A DNA stretch of 64,000 bases from Paracoccaceae bacterium (lineage in GTDB: Bacteria; Pseudomonadota; Alphaproteobacteria; Rhodobacterales; Rhodobacteraceae): NCBI GenBank assembly GCA_014872815.1, contig WKFK01000011.1, forward strand, positions 341,929 through 405,928. The letters are read 5' to 3'. This document shows positions 43,933 through 51,983 of the stretch, piece by piece (position 1 is the stretch's first letter; each line of letters begins with the position of its first letter). A model generated the notes under the pieces. That model searched no databases. It saw only the letters and a list, made by a program, of their open reading frames with translations, and was not told the origin of the DNA. The translations under genes were made by a program, and so were the position numbers.

Positions 43933-44643
43933 CATTTGGTCAAACGGCCTACCAATCACCGGACACCCCAACGTGCGCTGCAACGCGGCCACCAGCTCAT
44001 CCACCGTTTCCGTGGTCACAAACAGGCCGCCAGTTTCATCCGCCAAGCATCGCGCCACGGTGGTGTCGGTCAACGGATCTTGCTCCGGGTTGTTCCAAGC
44101 AAAGAAATCTACCTCCGCCCGAAACCCAATCACATGCACGACCAAATCGCGCGCGGTGGCCCGAAACGCCCGTGCCATCTCGCAAGGCCGCCCGCCGCAA
44201 GTCTCATTGCCGTCGGTCACCAGCACCACAACGCCTGGGCTGTTGCGGTAGTCCATCGCCTCCGCCGCTTGCTGCACCGCCGCTGTCAACGGCGTCAGCC
44301 CATCCGGTTGCAGCCCATCAATCGCAGCAATCACCGGCCCGGCCGCGTTCTCAACCGGCCCAAATCGCAGGTTCACATTTGCACAGGCCCCGCCAGCACC
44401 CGGCCCGTAAGTCATCAACCCGACCCGCCGATAGGGCGCAATGTCTGGCATCGCACGACGGATCGCCTGTCGCGCTTCCTCAATGCGCGTATTGGGCCCA
44501 GTCTCAAAACTGATCTCCGCCATCGACGTCGACCCGTCAAAGACCAACATCGCGTCCGTCGCGCAGTCACCCACCTGAGCCGAAGGCGCGCCCACGCTCA
44601 TCACTGAGGCGACAAACGCCACTGTTGCCATGACCTGTCTCAT
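43915..44643 (-). CDS. exported von Willebrand factor A domain protein
   Basis: A 242-residue protein with signal sequence RQVMATVAFVASVMSVGAPS, followed by a VWA domain. The MIDAS motif is MLVFDGSTSMAEIS near residue 35 (DxSxS with a Gly), and the late Asp lies in VVLVTDGNETCGG near 140. Start ATG 44643 was chosen to give a clean signal peptide; a longer in-frame start exists at 44733. It is likely periplasmic. Its partner is unknown. Confidence 0.78.
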   Translation of the reverse strand: MRQVMATVAFVASVMSVGAPSAQVGDCATDAMLVFDGSTSMAEISFETGPNTRIEEARQAIRRAMPDIAPYRRVGLMTYGPGAGGACANVNLRFGPVENAAGPVIAAIDGLQPDGLTPLTAAVQQAAEAMDYRNSPGVVVLVTDGNETCGGRPCEMARAFRATARDLVVHVIGFRAEVDFFAWNNPEQDPLTDTTVARCLADETGGLFVTTETVDELVAALQRTLGCPVIGRPFDQMKTRPV

Positions 44644-44799
44644 GCTCGCAGTCTGACACCCCAGGTATCTCAATGTCCAACTCCACCGCGCCATGGCTGC
44701 GGTCACTTTCCCGTCACCATTGCCTGCCAACACAAAAGGTATTCCAAAGTACTCTACACCAGATTACCCTACCGCCATGCCAGTTACTGCAGGATACCC

Positions 44800-45912
44800 A
44801 TGACCACCGACCACCACATCCCGCGCCCCTTTGAGGCGGAGCAAGTCGCCAGCCTGCTGAACCCAGATCCCTTGGTGGGCGAAAGCGCTGGGCTGTTCCT
44901 CGCCGCCCCACGGCGCACGGGCAAAAGCACCTTCCTGCGCCGCGACCTTGCCCCGCTTCTGGAGCAGCAAGGCAAATGCGTGCTCTACGTGGACCTCTGG
45001 GCCGACCGCAGCTCTGATCCGGCCAAACTGATCACCGCTTGCCTCGCCAATGCGCTCAAGGACAACGACAGCCTAATCGCCAAATTGCATCGCAACGTGC
45101 CCTTCACCTCCGTCGGCGCGCTGGGCTTCAGCGTGAACCTAAAATCCGCGGGCCAATGGGAAGGCACCATCCCCGACGCGCTCCTGCTGCTCTGCGAGGC
45201 CACGCAAAAAGATGTGGTGCTGATCATCGACGAAGCCCAGCAAAGCCTCGCCACAGAGGCGGGCAAAAACGCCATGTTCGCCCTTAAGGCCGCCCGCGAC
45301 GCGGTGAACCAATCCGGCCTGCCCAACCGGCTTTATCTGGTGATGACCGGCTCTCACCGCGACAAGCTCGCCGCGCTGATCCACGACCAGCAAGCCCCGT
45401 TCTTTGGCGCCCGCGTGCGTGACTTTCCCACCTTGGGCAGCAGCTATAGCACCGCGCTCACCCACCGCATCAACACCCGCCTCGCACCCGACGCCCAACT
45501 CACCGCCGCCACCGTGGACGCGGTGTTTGACGACCTCGGCCGTCGCCCGGAAATCCTCACAGATTGCCTGCGCGATTTGATCCTGGAACCCACCGCTGGC
45601 GACGAAGCCTTGCGCACCATCGCCTTACGTAAGAAACATCAGATGCGCGAAGCCCTGCTGGCCGAAATCAGCACACTCACCAAGCTGCAACAGGCGCTGT
45701 TGCGCAAAATGGCCACCGAAGGCATCCGGTTCTCGCCTTACACCGACGCCACCCGCCAGGCCCTCGCCGGACCAGACCGCAAACCCTACTCCAAGGGCGG
45801 CGTGCAAAAAGCGCTGGATGTGCTGCGCGACCGTGGCCTTGTCTGGCGGCCAAGTTTTGGCAACTACGTGCTGGAAAACGCCGATCTCGCACAAGCATTG
45901 CGAGGGGAGTAG
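44800..45912 (+). CDS. orphan P-loop ATPase (AAA/STAND-like)
   Basis: A 370-residue ATPase. Walker A is AAPRRTGKSTFLRRDL near residue 35, and Walker B VVLIIDEAQQSLA near 138. A sensor-like MTGSHRDKLAAL lies near 182 and an arginine-rich FFGARVRDFP near 200. The C-terminal part (about 270-365) looks like a winged helix (SKGGVQKALDVLRDRGLVWR). The order resembles archaeal-type or ATP-binding proteins of mobile-element and defence neighbourhoods, but nothing beside it supports that. It starts with ATG 44800 after AGGATACCC. Confidence 0.7.
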   Translation: MTTDHHIPRPFEAEQVASLLNPDPLVGESAGLFLAAPRRTGKSTFLRRDLAPLLEQQGKCVLYVDLWADRSSDPAKLITACLANALKDNDSLIAKLHRNVPFTSVGALGFSVNLKSAGQWEGTIPDALLLLCEATQKDVVLIIDEAQQSLATEAGKNAMFALKAARDAVNQSGLPNRLYLVMTGSHRDKLAALIHDQQAPFFGARVRDFPTLGSSYSTALTHRINTRLAPDAQLTAATVDAVFDDLGRRPEILTDCLRDLILEPTAGDEALRTIALRKKHQMREALLAEISTLTKLQQALLRKMATEGIRFSPYTDATRQALAGPDRKPYSKGGVQKALDVLRDRGLVWRPSFGNYVLENADLAQALRGE

Positions 45913-45917
45913 CCTGC

Positions 45918-46367
45918 CTAAAGCTTCCCCGCGGCCCCAAGCCGCTTAAGCAAATCGCGCAGCACCTCTGTGTTGTCCACCCCGATGACCTCTACGCATT
46001 GGGCCTCGATCTCCCGGATTTGTCGCGCCGCCAAGCTGCGCAGTTGCTGACCTTTGTCCGTCACAGACACCACCTTGTCCCGCTTGCTGCCCTCGGCAAG
46101 CGTCACCTGCAACACCCCATGCGCCACCAACCGCGCCACCGCCTGCTGTGCGGCTTGCCGCGACATGCCCAATTCCCGGTGCAACGCCGACAGCTTCAAT
46201 GTCCGCCCCCGCAGCTGCCCAAACACCCGCATGTCAGAGGCCCTGATGGCCGCGAACGCGGTGGCCTGCCGCCCCTGATCCATCTGTGCATTCCACCGCC
46301 CCAACACGGTCATCATCAGCCCCTTGATATTGTCAGCAAGGAAGCGATCATCTTTTTTATCAATCAT
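45918..46367 (-). CDS. MarR-family regulator of the multicopper oxidase gene
   Basis: A 149-residue winged-helix regulator with KLSALHRELGMSRQAAQQAV then ARLVAHGVLQVTLAEGSKRD (HTH and wing, about residues 52-92). I chose ATG 46367; a TTG at 46376 is the alternative. It is divergent from the oxidase gene. One of two ATAGTTGA palindromes overlaps its start codon, so it is probably autoregulated and controls its neighbour. Confidence 0.85.
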   Translation of the reverse strand: MIDKKDDRFLADNIKGLMMTVLGRWNAQMDQGRQATAFAAIRASDMRVFGQLRGRTLKLSALHRELGMSRQAAQQAVARLVAHGVLQVTLAEGSKRDKVVSVTDKGQQLRSLAARQIREIEAQCVEVIGVDNTEVLRDLLKRLGAAGKL

Positions 46368-46413
46368 AGTTGACAAACTGTCTTTCGATTTTCATTTATC
46401 AACCATAGTTGAT
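46359..46413. promoter_or_regulatory. divergent promoter with two MarR operator palindromes
   Basis: ATCAATCATAGTTGAC (46359-46374) and ATCAACCATAGTTGAT (46398-46413) are near-identical dyads. Between them lies a likely oxidase promoter: TTGACA (46370-46375), 17 bases, CATTTA (46393-46398). The first palindrome overlaps the -35 box and the marR start codon; the second lies just after the -10 box. Confidence 0.7.
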
Positions 46414-46430
46414 GAATCATGGAGAGTTCA

Positions 46431-47906
46431 ATGAACCGCCGCGACTTTCTCAAAACGTCCGGGGCCACCGCCTTGCTTGCAGGTGCCGGAACAAGCTTCG
46501 CGCAAACTTCCCCGCGCCCACTGCCATTGATCCCCATGACCGACCTCACAGCAGGCATAGAAGGCCGCCTGCCGCTGACACTGGCCGCATTCACCCATGA
46601 TTTTGGCAACGCGGCGGCAAGCGCCACCTACGGCATCAACAACAGCTACCTTGGGCCGGTCCTGCGCGTGAAACAGGGCCAAACCCTGCCGTTTGACGTG
46701 CAAAACAGACTGCACGATGTCACCACGCTGCACTGGCACGGCCTGCATATCCCAGGCGACGTGGATGGCGGGCCGCATCAGGAAATTGCACCGGGTGACA
46801 CTTGGGCTCCGGATGTGCCCATTGTCCAACACGCATCGATGAACTGGTTTCATTCCCACACCCACGGCAAAACCGCGCAACAAACCTACAAGGGCCTCGC
46901 GGGTGTGATGCTGGTCGAAGACGACGCCAGCCTTGCCGCGGACTTGCCGAAAACCTACGGTGTGGATGACTTCACCTTGGTGCTACAGGACAAGATGTTC
47001 GCCGCCGATGGCACGCTCACCTACGACGTCAGCGGCGCGGTGTTCGAGGACGGTTTCATTGGCGACACGCTGGTGGTCAATGGCGCCATCGCTCCAGTAG
47101 CACAATCCGTGCCCACCGGCCTCGTGCGCCTTCGCATTCTCAATGCCTGCAACGCCCAATTCCTCACCCTCTCCATGCAAACCGGCCCCATGCGTGTAAT
47201 CGCCTCTGACGGCGGCTTTCTGGCCCGCACCGTGGAAACCGACAGCATCCTCATGTCCCCGGGGGAACGCTATGAAGTGCTCGTTGACCTACGCACAGCA
47301 GAGAGCAACAGCCTAATGGTTGGCCTAGAGCCGGAAGAAGGCCTGTTCAATTTCCTCGGCGGCCTGTTTGGCGGCGGCAACACAACCGCCACCGCCCTCA
47401 CCCTGACGCGCACATCGGACAAGGGTTTTGACGGCGCCTTGCCCGATCAACTTGCCAATCTGGCCCCGCCAGACCGCAGCCAAGCCACCGTCACGCGTGA
47501 TTTCTCCTTGGAAATGGACACCGGCGCCGACCTCGCCGCTTTGGCCGCCAACTGGGGCAATGTCTGCGGCGGCGGCGCGATGGCGATCAACGGCCAGCCC
47601 ATGAACATGGACCGCATCGACGAAACCGTGCGCAAGGGCGACACCGAAGTCTGGCGCATCACTGTGGACGACCAACTGCACCCGTTCCACATCCACGGCT
47701 GCTCATTCCGCATCCTAACGCAAAACGACGCCCCGCCCCCAGCCTACGCCGCCGGCTGGAAAGACATGGTGCATGTTGAAAACGGCGCGTCCGAAGTGCT
47801 TGTCAAATTTGACTACGAGGCTCCGGACCACGCGCCCTACATGTACCATTGCCACATTCTCGAACACGAGGATTGCGGCATGATGGGCCAGTTCACCGTG
47901 ACGTAG
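46431..47906 (+). CDS. Tat-exported multicopper oxidase (CueO-like)
   Basis: A 491-residue oxidase with Tat signal MNRRDFLKTSGATALLAGAG. The four copper-binding blocks are visible: LHWHGLHIPG near residue 104, NWFHSHTHGKTAQQ near 141, LHPFHIHGCSFRI near 423 and YHCHILEHEDCGMMGQF near 472. Such enzymes oxidise Cu(I), Fe(II) or phenols in the periplasm. ATG 46431 follows GGAGAG at 5 bases. Regulated by the divergent MarR protein, by the two palindromes. Its 3' end overlaps the convergent TetR gene by 14 bases. Confidence 0.9.
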   Translation: MNRRDFLKTSGATALLAGAGTSFAQTSPRPLPLIPMTDLTAGIEGRLPLTLAAFTHDFGNAAASATYGINNSYLGPVLRVKQGQTLPFDVQNRLHDVTTLHWHGLHIPGDVDGGPHQEIAPGDTWAPDVPIVQHASMNWFHSHTHGKTAQQTYKGLAGVMLVEDDASLAADLPKTYGVDDFTLVLQDKMFAADGTLTYDVSGAVFEDGFIGDTLVVNGAIAPVAQSVPTGLVRLRILNACNAQFLTLSMQTGPMRVIASDGGFLARTVETDSILMSPGERYEVLVDLRTAESNSLMVGLEPEEGLFNFLGGLFGGGNTTATALTLTRTSDKGFDGALPDQLANLAPPDRSQATVTRDFSLEMDTGADLAALAANWGNVCGGGAMAINGQPMNMDRIDETVRKGDTEVWRITVDDQLHPFHIHGCSFRILTQNDAPPPAYAAGWKDMVHVENGASEVLVKFDYEAPDHAPYMYHCHILEHEDCGMMGQFTVT

Positions 47907-48531
47907 GTTTATGGCGCGCCCCGTAGCGCGCCATGAACATCTCCACCGCACCATCCACCACATGGTCGATTTCATCCTGGGAGAATTTGGTCTGCACCCC
48001 AGTCACTTGCCGCAGGAACAATCCGGCTTTGCACAGCTCGGCAAACTGATCCGCCGCCAAAGCAAAATCATCCACTTCCAGCTCGCCACGTTCTTCCGCC
48101 ATGTAGAAAAACTCAATCAGACGGGTTTTCAGAATACCCGGTCCCGTCTCATAAAACTGTCGTCCAATATCGGGAAACCGATCGCCTTCGGACACACAGA
48201 CGCGAAACATGTTGCGCCCGAAATCTGACAGGATGATCTCCATCAATCCACGCCCAACAATTCCCAGAACGTCCGGCACCGGCTGCGCAAGATCCACCTG
48301 CGCCTCAAGCCCCTCCGCCTGCAAAATACACTCTCGACGGGCCACTTCGGCAAACAACATACGTTTGTCCGGGAAGTAATTATAAAGCGTCGCCTTGGAG
48401 ACTCCCGCTTGCTGCGCAATCACGTCCATGCTCACGCTTTCAAAGCCGTGCGACATGAACAACGCCCGCGCGCTGTCCACCACCTGTGCAAATTTGCGCC
48501 CCTTTTTCAGGATGGCCACAGTGTCGGTCAT
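47893..48531 (-). CDS. TetR-family transcriptional regulator
   Basis: A 212-residue TetR protein. The HTH is VSMDVIAQQAGVSKATLYNY near residue 34, with FPDKRMLFAEVARRE after it. Ligand domain to the C-terminus. I start at ATG 48531: sequence 5' of it runs over a perfect palindrome at 48566-48585 that looks like an operator rather than coding sequence. It is divergent from mbfA. Within its 3' end ATGGCGCG and CGCGCCAT (47911-47934) form a hairpin that could end transcription of the oxidase. Confidence 0.85.
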   Translation of the reverse strand: MTDTVAILKKGRKFAQVVDSARALFMSHGFESVSMDVIAQQAGVSKATLYNYFPDKRMLFAEVARRECILQAEGLEAQVDLAQPVPDVLGIVGRGLMEIILSDFGRNMFRVCVSEGDRFPDIGRQFYETGPGILKTRLIEFFYMAEERGELEVDDFALAADQFAELCKAGLFLRQVTGVQTKFSQDEIDHVVDGAVEMFMARYGARHKPTSR

Positions 48532-48565
48532 GTATCTCTCATAGGCTGTTCCGGCCTCCCGGGGA

Positions 48566-48585
48566 GTGTATTGGATACAATACAC
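48566..48585. promoter_or_regulatory. candidate TetR operator
   Basis: GTGTATTGGATACAATACAC has perfect 8-base arms around GATA. It lies 34 bases upstream of the TetR start and 80 bases from mbfA. Autoregulation is the simplest reading. Confidence 0.65.
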
Positions 48586-48636
48586 CGCACACTTCTATTG
48601 CGGCAAGCGCTTGCACCTCACAAAAGGGTATGCATA

Positions 48637-48652
48637 TTTAGAATTATTCTAA
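48637..48652. promoter_or_regulatory. Irr-box (ICE-like) palindrome of mbfA
   Basis: TTTAGAATTATTCTAA matches the iron-control-element form TTTAGAA-N-TTCTAAA known for Irr in Rhizobiales and Rhodobacterales. It overlaps the -10 region of a plausible promoter (TTGCAC 48611-48616, 18-base spacer, TATTTA 48635-48640) and ends 13 bases before ATG 48666. Confidence 0.75.
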
Positions 48653-48665
48653 TGTGGAGCTTATC

Positions 48666-49640
48666 ATGCGCTTTTTGCCCGCTCGCAAACGCCTCAAAGA
48701 TCTAACTGAACAGGAGATCCTCGCCCTGGCCATTGCGTCGGAAGAGGATGACGCCCGCATCTACCGCAGCTTTGCGCAACAACTGCGCGAAGACTACCCA
48801 GCCTCCGCCAAAGTGTTTGAGGACATGGCGGCCGAAGAAGACACCCACCGCCAAGCCCTGATCGACCAGCACCGCACCCGTTTTGGCGACACCATTCCCT
48901 TGATCCGCCGCGAACATGTCGCAGGCTTTCACACCCGCGCACCGCTGTGGCTGTCCTCGAACCAATCGCTGGACAGCATTCGCGCGCTGGCCGCCGGCAT
49001 GGAAGCAGACGCCGAGAACTTCTACCTCAACGCGATGAAGCAGGTGAGCGATGCGGACACCCGCAAACTGCTCGGCGATCTGGCCGCCGCCGAAGCAGGC
49101 CACCAAACCACCGCCGAAGCGGTCACGGAAAAACATCTTGATGCCGATGCCCGCAATGAGGAAAACGAAAAGGCCAACCGCCAGTTCATCCTGACATGGG
49201 TGCAACCGGGCCTCGCGGGGTTGATGGACGGCTCCGTCTCCACCCTCGCGCCGATTTTCGCCACGGCCTTCGCGACGCAAGACACGCACACCACCTTCCT
49301 TGTGGGGCTCGCCGCCTCTGTGGGCGCGGGCATCTCCATGGGCTTCACCGAGGCTGCCTCCGATGACGGCGAGCTCTCCGGACGCGGCTCACCTGTGAAA
49401 CGCGGTTTTGCCTCCGGCATCATGACCACGCTGGGCGGTCTAGGCCACGCCCTGCCCTATCTGATCACCGATTTCTGGACCGCAACGATCATCGCAATCA
49501 TCGTGGTGTTCATCGAACTCTGGGCCATCGTCTGGATACAAAACCGCTTTATGAAAACGCCCTTTGGCCGCGCCACCTTCCAGGTCGTGCTCGGCGGCGC
49601 GCTGGTCTTTGCCGCAGGGGCGCTCATTGGCGGCGGTTAA
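48666..49640 (+). CDS. mbfA: membrane-bound ferritin/iron exporter MbfA
   Basis: A 324-residue fusion of an N-terminal ferritin-like/rubrerythrin domain (about residues 12-165) and a VIT1/CCC1-type membrane domain (about 175-324). Di-iron ligands are suggested by EEDDARIYRSFAQQL, MAAEEDTHRQAL, GMEADAENFYLN and AAAEAGHQT. The VIT1 part has GLAGLMDGSVSTLAPIFATA and GISMGFTEAASDDG. MbfA exports iron and protects against iron and peroxide stress in rhizobia. The ICE-like box fits repression by Irr at low iron. GGAG precedes ATG 48666. Confidence 0.92.
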   Translation: MRFLPARKRLKDLTEQEILALAIASEEDDARIYRSFAQQLREDYPASAKVFEDMAAEEDTHRQALIDQHRTRFGDTIPLIRREHVAGFHTRAPLWLSSNQSLDSIRALAAGMEADAENFYLNAMKQVSDADTRKLLGDLAAAEAGHQTTAEAVTEKHLDADARNEENEKANRQFILTWVQPGLAGLMDGSVSTLAPIFATAFATQDTHTTFLVGLAASVGAGISMGFTEAASDDGELSGRGSPVKRGFASGIMTTLGGLGHALPYLITDFWTATIIAIIVVFIELWAIVWIQNRFMKTPFGRATFQVVLGGALVFAAGALIGGG

Positions 49641-49692
49641 CCTGTTCACAAGGAGGATTTGCCAAGCCTCGCAAACCTGCTAAGGCTTTCGC

Positions 49693-50622
49693 ATGTTGGC
49701 AATCTTTCTGAAAACACTGCCGTTTTTCGCAATTATCGGCCTGGGCTACTGGGCCGGTCGCACCCGTTTCTTTTCCGCAGAAGCCACGTCCTATCTCACC
49801 AAGTTTGTCTTCTACTTCGCCCTCTCGGCCATGCTGTTTCGGTTTTCCGCCAACCTCAGCCTCGCAGACGTGCTCAACTGGCGCCTGATTGGCGGCTACC
49901 TGACGGGGTGTATCGCCGTCTACGGGTTTGCCACCCTTGTGGCCATGCTGCGCAAACAAGACATCGCCACCGCCGCAGTCGAAGCCCAATGTGCCACCAT
50001 TGGCAATGTCGGCTTCCTGGGCGTGCCCATGCTGACGCTTTTGATGGGGGCTGACGCGATTGGCCCCGTCATGCTCGTCTTGGCCGTGGACCTGATTGTC
50101 TTCTCCAGCCTGATCGTGATCCTCATCACCGGTAGCCGCGACGGCCGTATGCACATCGGCGTGCTCAAAACCGTCACCCTCGGCCTGCTGCGCAACCCGA
50201 TGATTGTCGCCATCTCGCTTGGCTTTGTCTGGTCTGCCTTAGAAATCCCGATCCCAGCCCCAATGAACGAATTCCTTGCGATACTGGGCGGCGCGGCCAC
50301 ACCCGGCGCGCTTTTTGCCATCGGTGCCTCACTGGCAGGCAAGTCCGCCGAACGGGTCGACGTGGCGCTTTGGCTGACCTTTGCCAAGCTGGTTCTCCAT
50401 CCGCTCTTTGTCGCCATCGCCGTGTTGTGGCTTATCCCGATTGACCCCTATTCCGCCTCCGTGGTGATCGCTGCCGCCGCGCTCCCTGTGGCCGGAAACG
50501 TCTACATGCTGGCGCAACACTACGGCGTTGCCCCCCACCGCGCCTCCGCGGCAATCCTGTTCTCAACAGTCATATCCATCGCCACGGTCAGCGTTGTGAT
50601 TGCATGGGTCAGCCAACTCTGA
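49693..50622 (+). CDS. AEC-family (auxin efflux carrier) transporter
   Basis: A 309-residue ten-segment carrier with TLPFFAIIGLGYWAGRTRFF at the N-terminus, SAEATSYLTKFVFYFALSAM next, NVGFLGVPMLTLLMG near residue 102 and a repeated half with GNVYMLAQHYGVAPHRASA near 277. Bacterial members move malonate, malate or similar anions; the substrate here is unknown. It is followed after 38 bases by fghA on the same strand. Confidence 0.82.
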   Translation: MLAIFLKTLPFFAIIGLGYWAGRTRFFSAEATSYLTKFVFYFALSAMLFRFSANLSLADVLNWRLIGGYLTGCIAVYGFATLVAMLRKQDIATAAVEAQCATIGNVGFLGVPMLTLLMGADAIGPVMLVLAVDLIVFSSLIVILITGSRDGRMHIGVLKTVTLGLLRNPMIVAISLGFVWSALEIPIPAPMNEFLAILGGAATPGALFAIGASLAGKSAERVDVALWLTFAKLVLHPLFVAIAVLWLIPIDPYSASVVIAAAALPVAGNVYMLAQHYGVAPHRASAAILFSTVISIATVSVVIAWVSQL

Positions 50623-50660
50623 CATCGTGGGCCTCGACCCTTTTGGCAGGAGGCCTTCCC

Positions 50661-51494
50661 ATGGAAATCATCTCAGAAAACCGCGCCTTTGGCGGCACCC
50701 AAGGCGTGTACAGCCACAGCTCTCACAGCACCCGCTGTGACATGACCTTTGGCCTCTTCCTACCAGAAGAAGCCCAAATGGGCCCCGTACCGGTGATCTG
50801 GTATCTCTCTGGCCTGACCTGCACCCATGAAAATGCCATGACCAAAGCCGGTGCGCAGCAATGGGCCGCCGAACAGGGCGTCGCGCTGGTCTTCCCTGAC
50901 ACCTCCCCACGAGGCGACGGAGTCGCCGATGATCCGGCCTATGACCTTGGCAAAGGTGCAGGCTTCTACGTGAACGCCACCCAAGCGCCGTGGACCCCGC
51001 ATTACAACATGTGGGATTACATCACCGAAGACCTGCCGTCGATGCTGCAGGAAAACTTCCCCGTCGACTTGTCGCGCCAATCCATCATGGGCCACTCCAT
51101 GGGCGGCCACGGTGCGCTGACCATGGCCATGTCCCTGCCCGGCCGCTTCCGCTCCGTGTCGGCCTTTGCGCCCATCGCCAACCCCACCGCGTCCGAGTGG
51201 GGCCGCAAACAGCTCACCGCCTATCTCGGCAATGACGAAGCCGCCTGGGCCGCGCATGACGCCACGCTATTGATGACAGCAAACGGCTTTGACGGCCCTG
51301 TGCTGGTCGACACCGGCACCAATGATCAGTTCATCGATCTGCTGCGCCCCGAAGCATTGGCCGAGGCCGCCAATGCCCGCCGCCAGGAAGCCACCCTGCG
51401 CCTGCAAAAAGGCTATGACCACAGCTACTTCTTTGTCTCCACCTTCATGGAAGAGCACATCGCCTTCCACGCCGAAGCACTCTACGCGGATTAA
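50661..51494 (+). CDS. fghA: S-formylglutathione hydrolase
   Basis: Hydrolyses S-formylglutathione to formate and glutathione, the step after frmA. The 277-residue esterase has oxyanion/nucleophile motif IMGHSMGGHGALTMAMS near residue 143, the N-terminal YLSGLTCTHENAMTKAG near 51 and the C-terminal HSYFFVSTFMEEHI near 255 containing the catalytic His. AGGAGG precedes ATG 50661. It is not adjacent to frmA, which lies 6.8 kb to the left. Confidence 0.93.
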   Translation: MEIISENRAFGGTQGVYSHSSHSTRCDMTFGLFLPEEAQMGPVPVIWYLSGLTCTHENAMTKAGAQQWAAEQGVALVFPDTSPRGDGVADDPAYDLGKGAGFYVNATQAPWTPHYNMWDYITEDLPSMLQENFPVDLSRQSIMGHSMGGHGALTMAMSLPGRFRSVSAFAPIANPTASEWGRKQLTAYLGNDEAAWAAHDATLLMTANGFDGPVLVDTGTNDQFIDLLRPEALAEAANARRQEATLRLQKGYDHSYFFVSTFMEEHIAFHAEALYAD

Positions 51495-51509
51495 GAAAGA
51501 CCAACATCC

Positions 51510-51962
51510 ATGACTGCCATTTACGTGGATGCCGACGCCTGCCCGGTGAAAGCCGAAGTCGAACGCGTCGGCACCCGCCACAAAGTGAAAATCTACGTGG
51601 TGTCCAACGGCGGATTGCGCCCGTCGCAAAACCCGCTGGTGGAAAACGTGATTGTGCCCGAAGGCCCCGATGTGGCCGACATGTGGATCGCCGACCGCGC
51701 AAAGACAGGCGACGTGGTCATCACCGGTGACATCCCACTGGCGGCGAAATGCGTGGAGGCCGGCGCACGGGTGCTCAAACACAACGGCGAAGCCCTCACC
51801 GCAGCCAACATCGGCAATGTGCTGGCCACCCGAGATCTCATGGCCGACCTACGTGCAGCTGACCCTTTCCGCCAAGGCGGCGGCAAAGGCTTCACCAAAG
51901 CCGACCGGTCAAGGTTTCTGGATGCTTTGGAGCGGGAGCTGCGCGCGGCCTCCCGCGCTTAG
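51510..51962 (+). CDS. yaiI: YaiI/YqxD family (DUF188) protein
   Basis: A 150-residue PIN-like DUF188 protein. It begins [20 protein letters not shown] and contains [20 protein letters not shown] near 72 and [18 protein letters not shown] at the end. The acidic residues of the start and of GDIPL suggest a metal site, but no activity is proven. It follows fghA by 15 bases and probably shares its transcript. Confidence 0.88.
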   Translation: MTAIYVDADACPVKAEVERVGTRHKVKIYVVSNGGLRPSQNPLVENVIVPEGPDVADMWIADRAKTGDVVITGDIPLAAKCVEAGARVLKHNGEALTAANIGNVLATRDLMADLRAADPFRQGGGKGFTKADRSRFLDALERELRAASRA

Positions 51963-51983
51963 CCATCCTCCCAAAAACCAACC

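Noticed and set aside
44800..45912. part of a known defence operon
   Set aside because: No nuclease, effector or second gene is adjacent, and the neighbours are ordinary regulators.
48531..48585. longer start of the TetR protein
   Set aside because: The extra codons overlap the perfect palindrome, which is better read as an operator.
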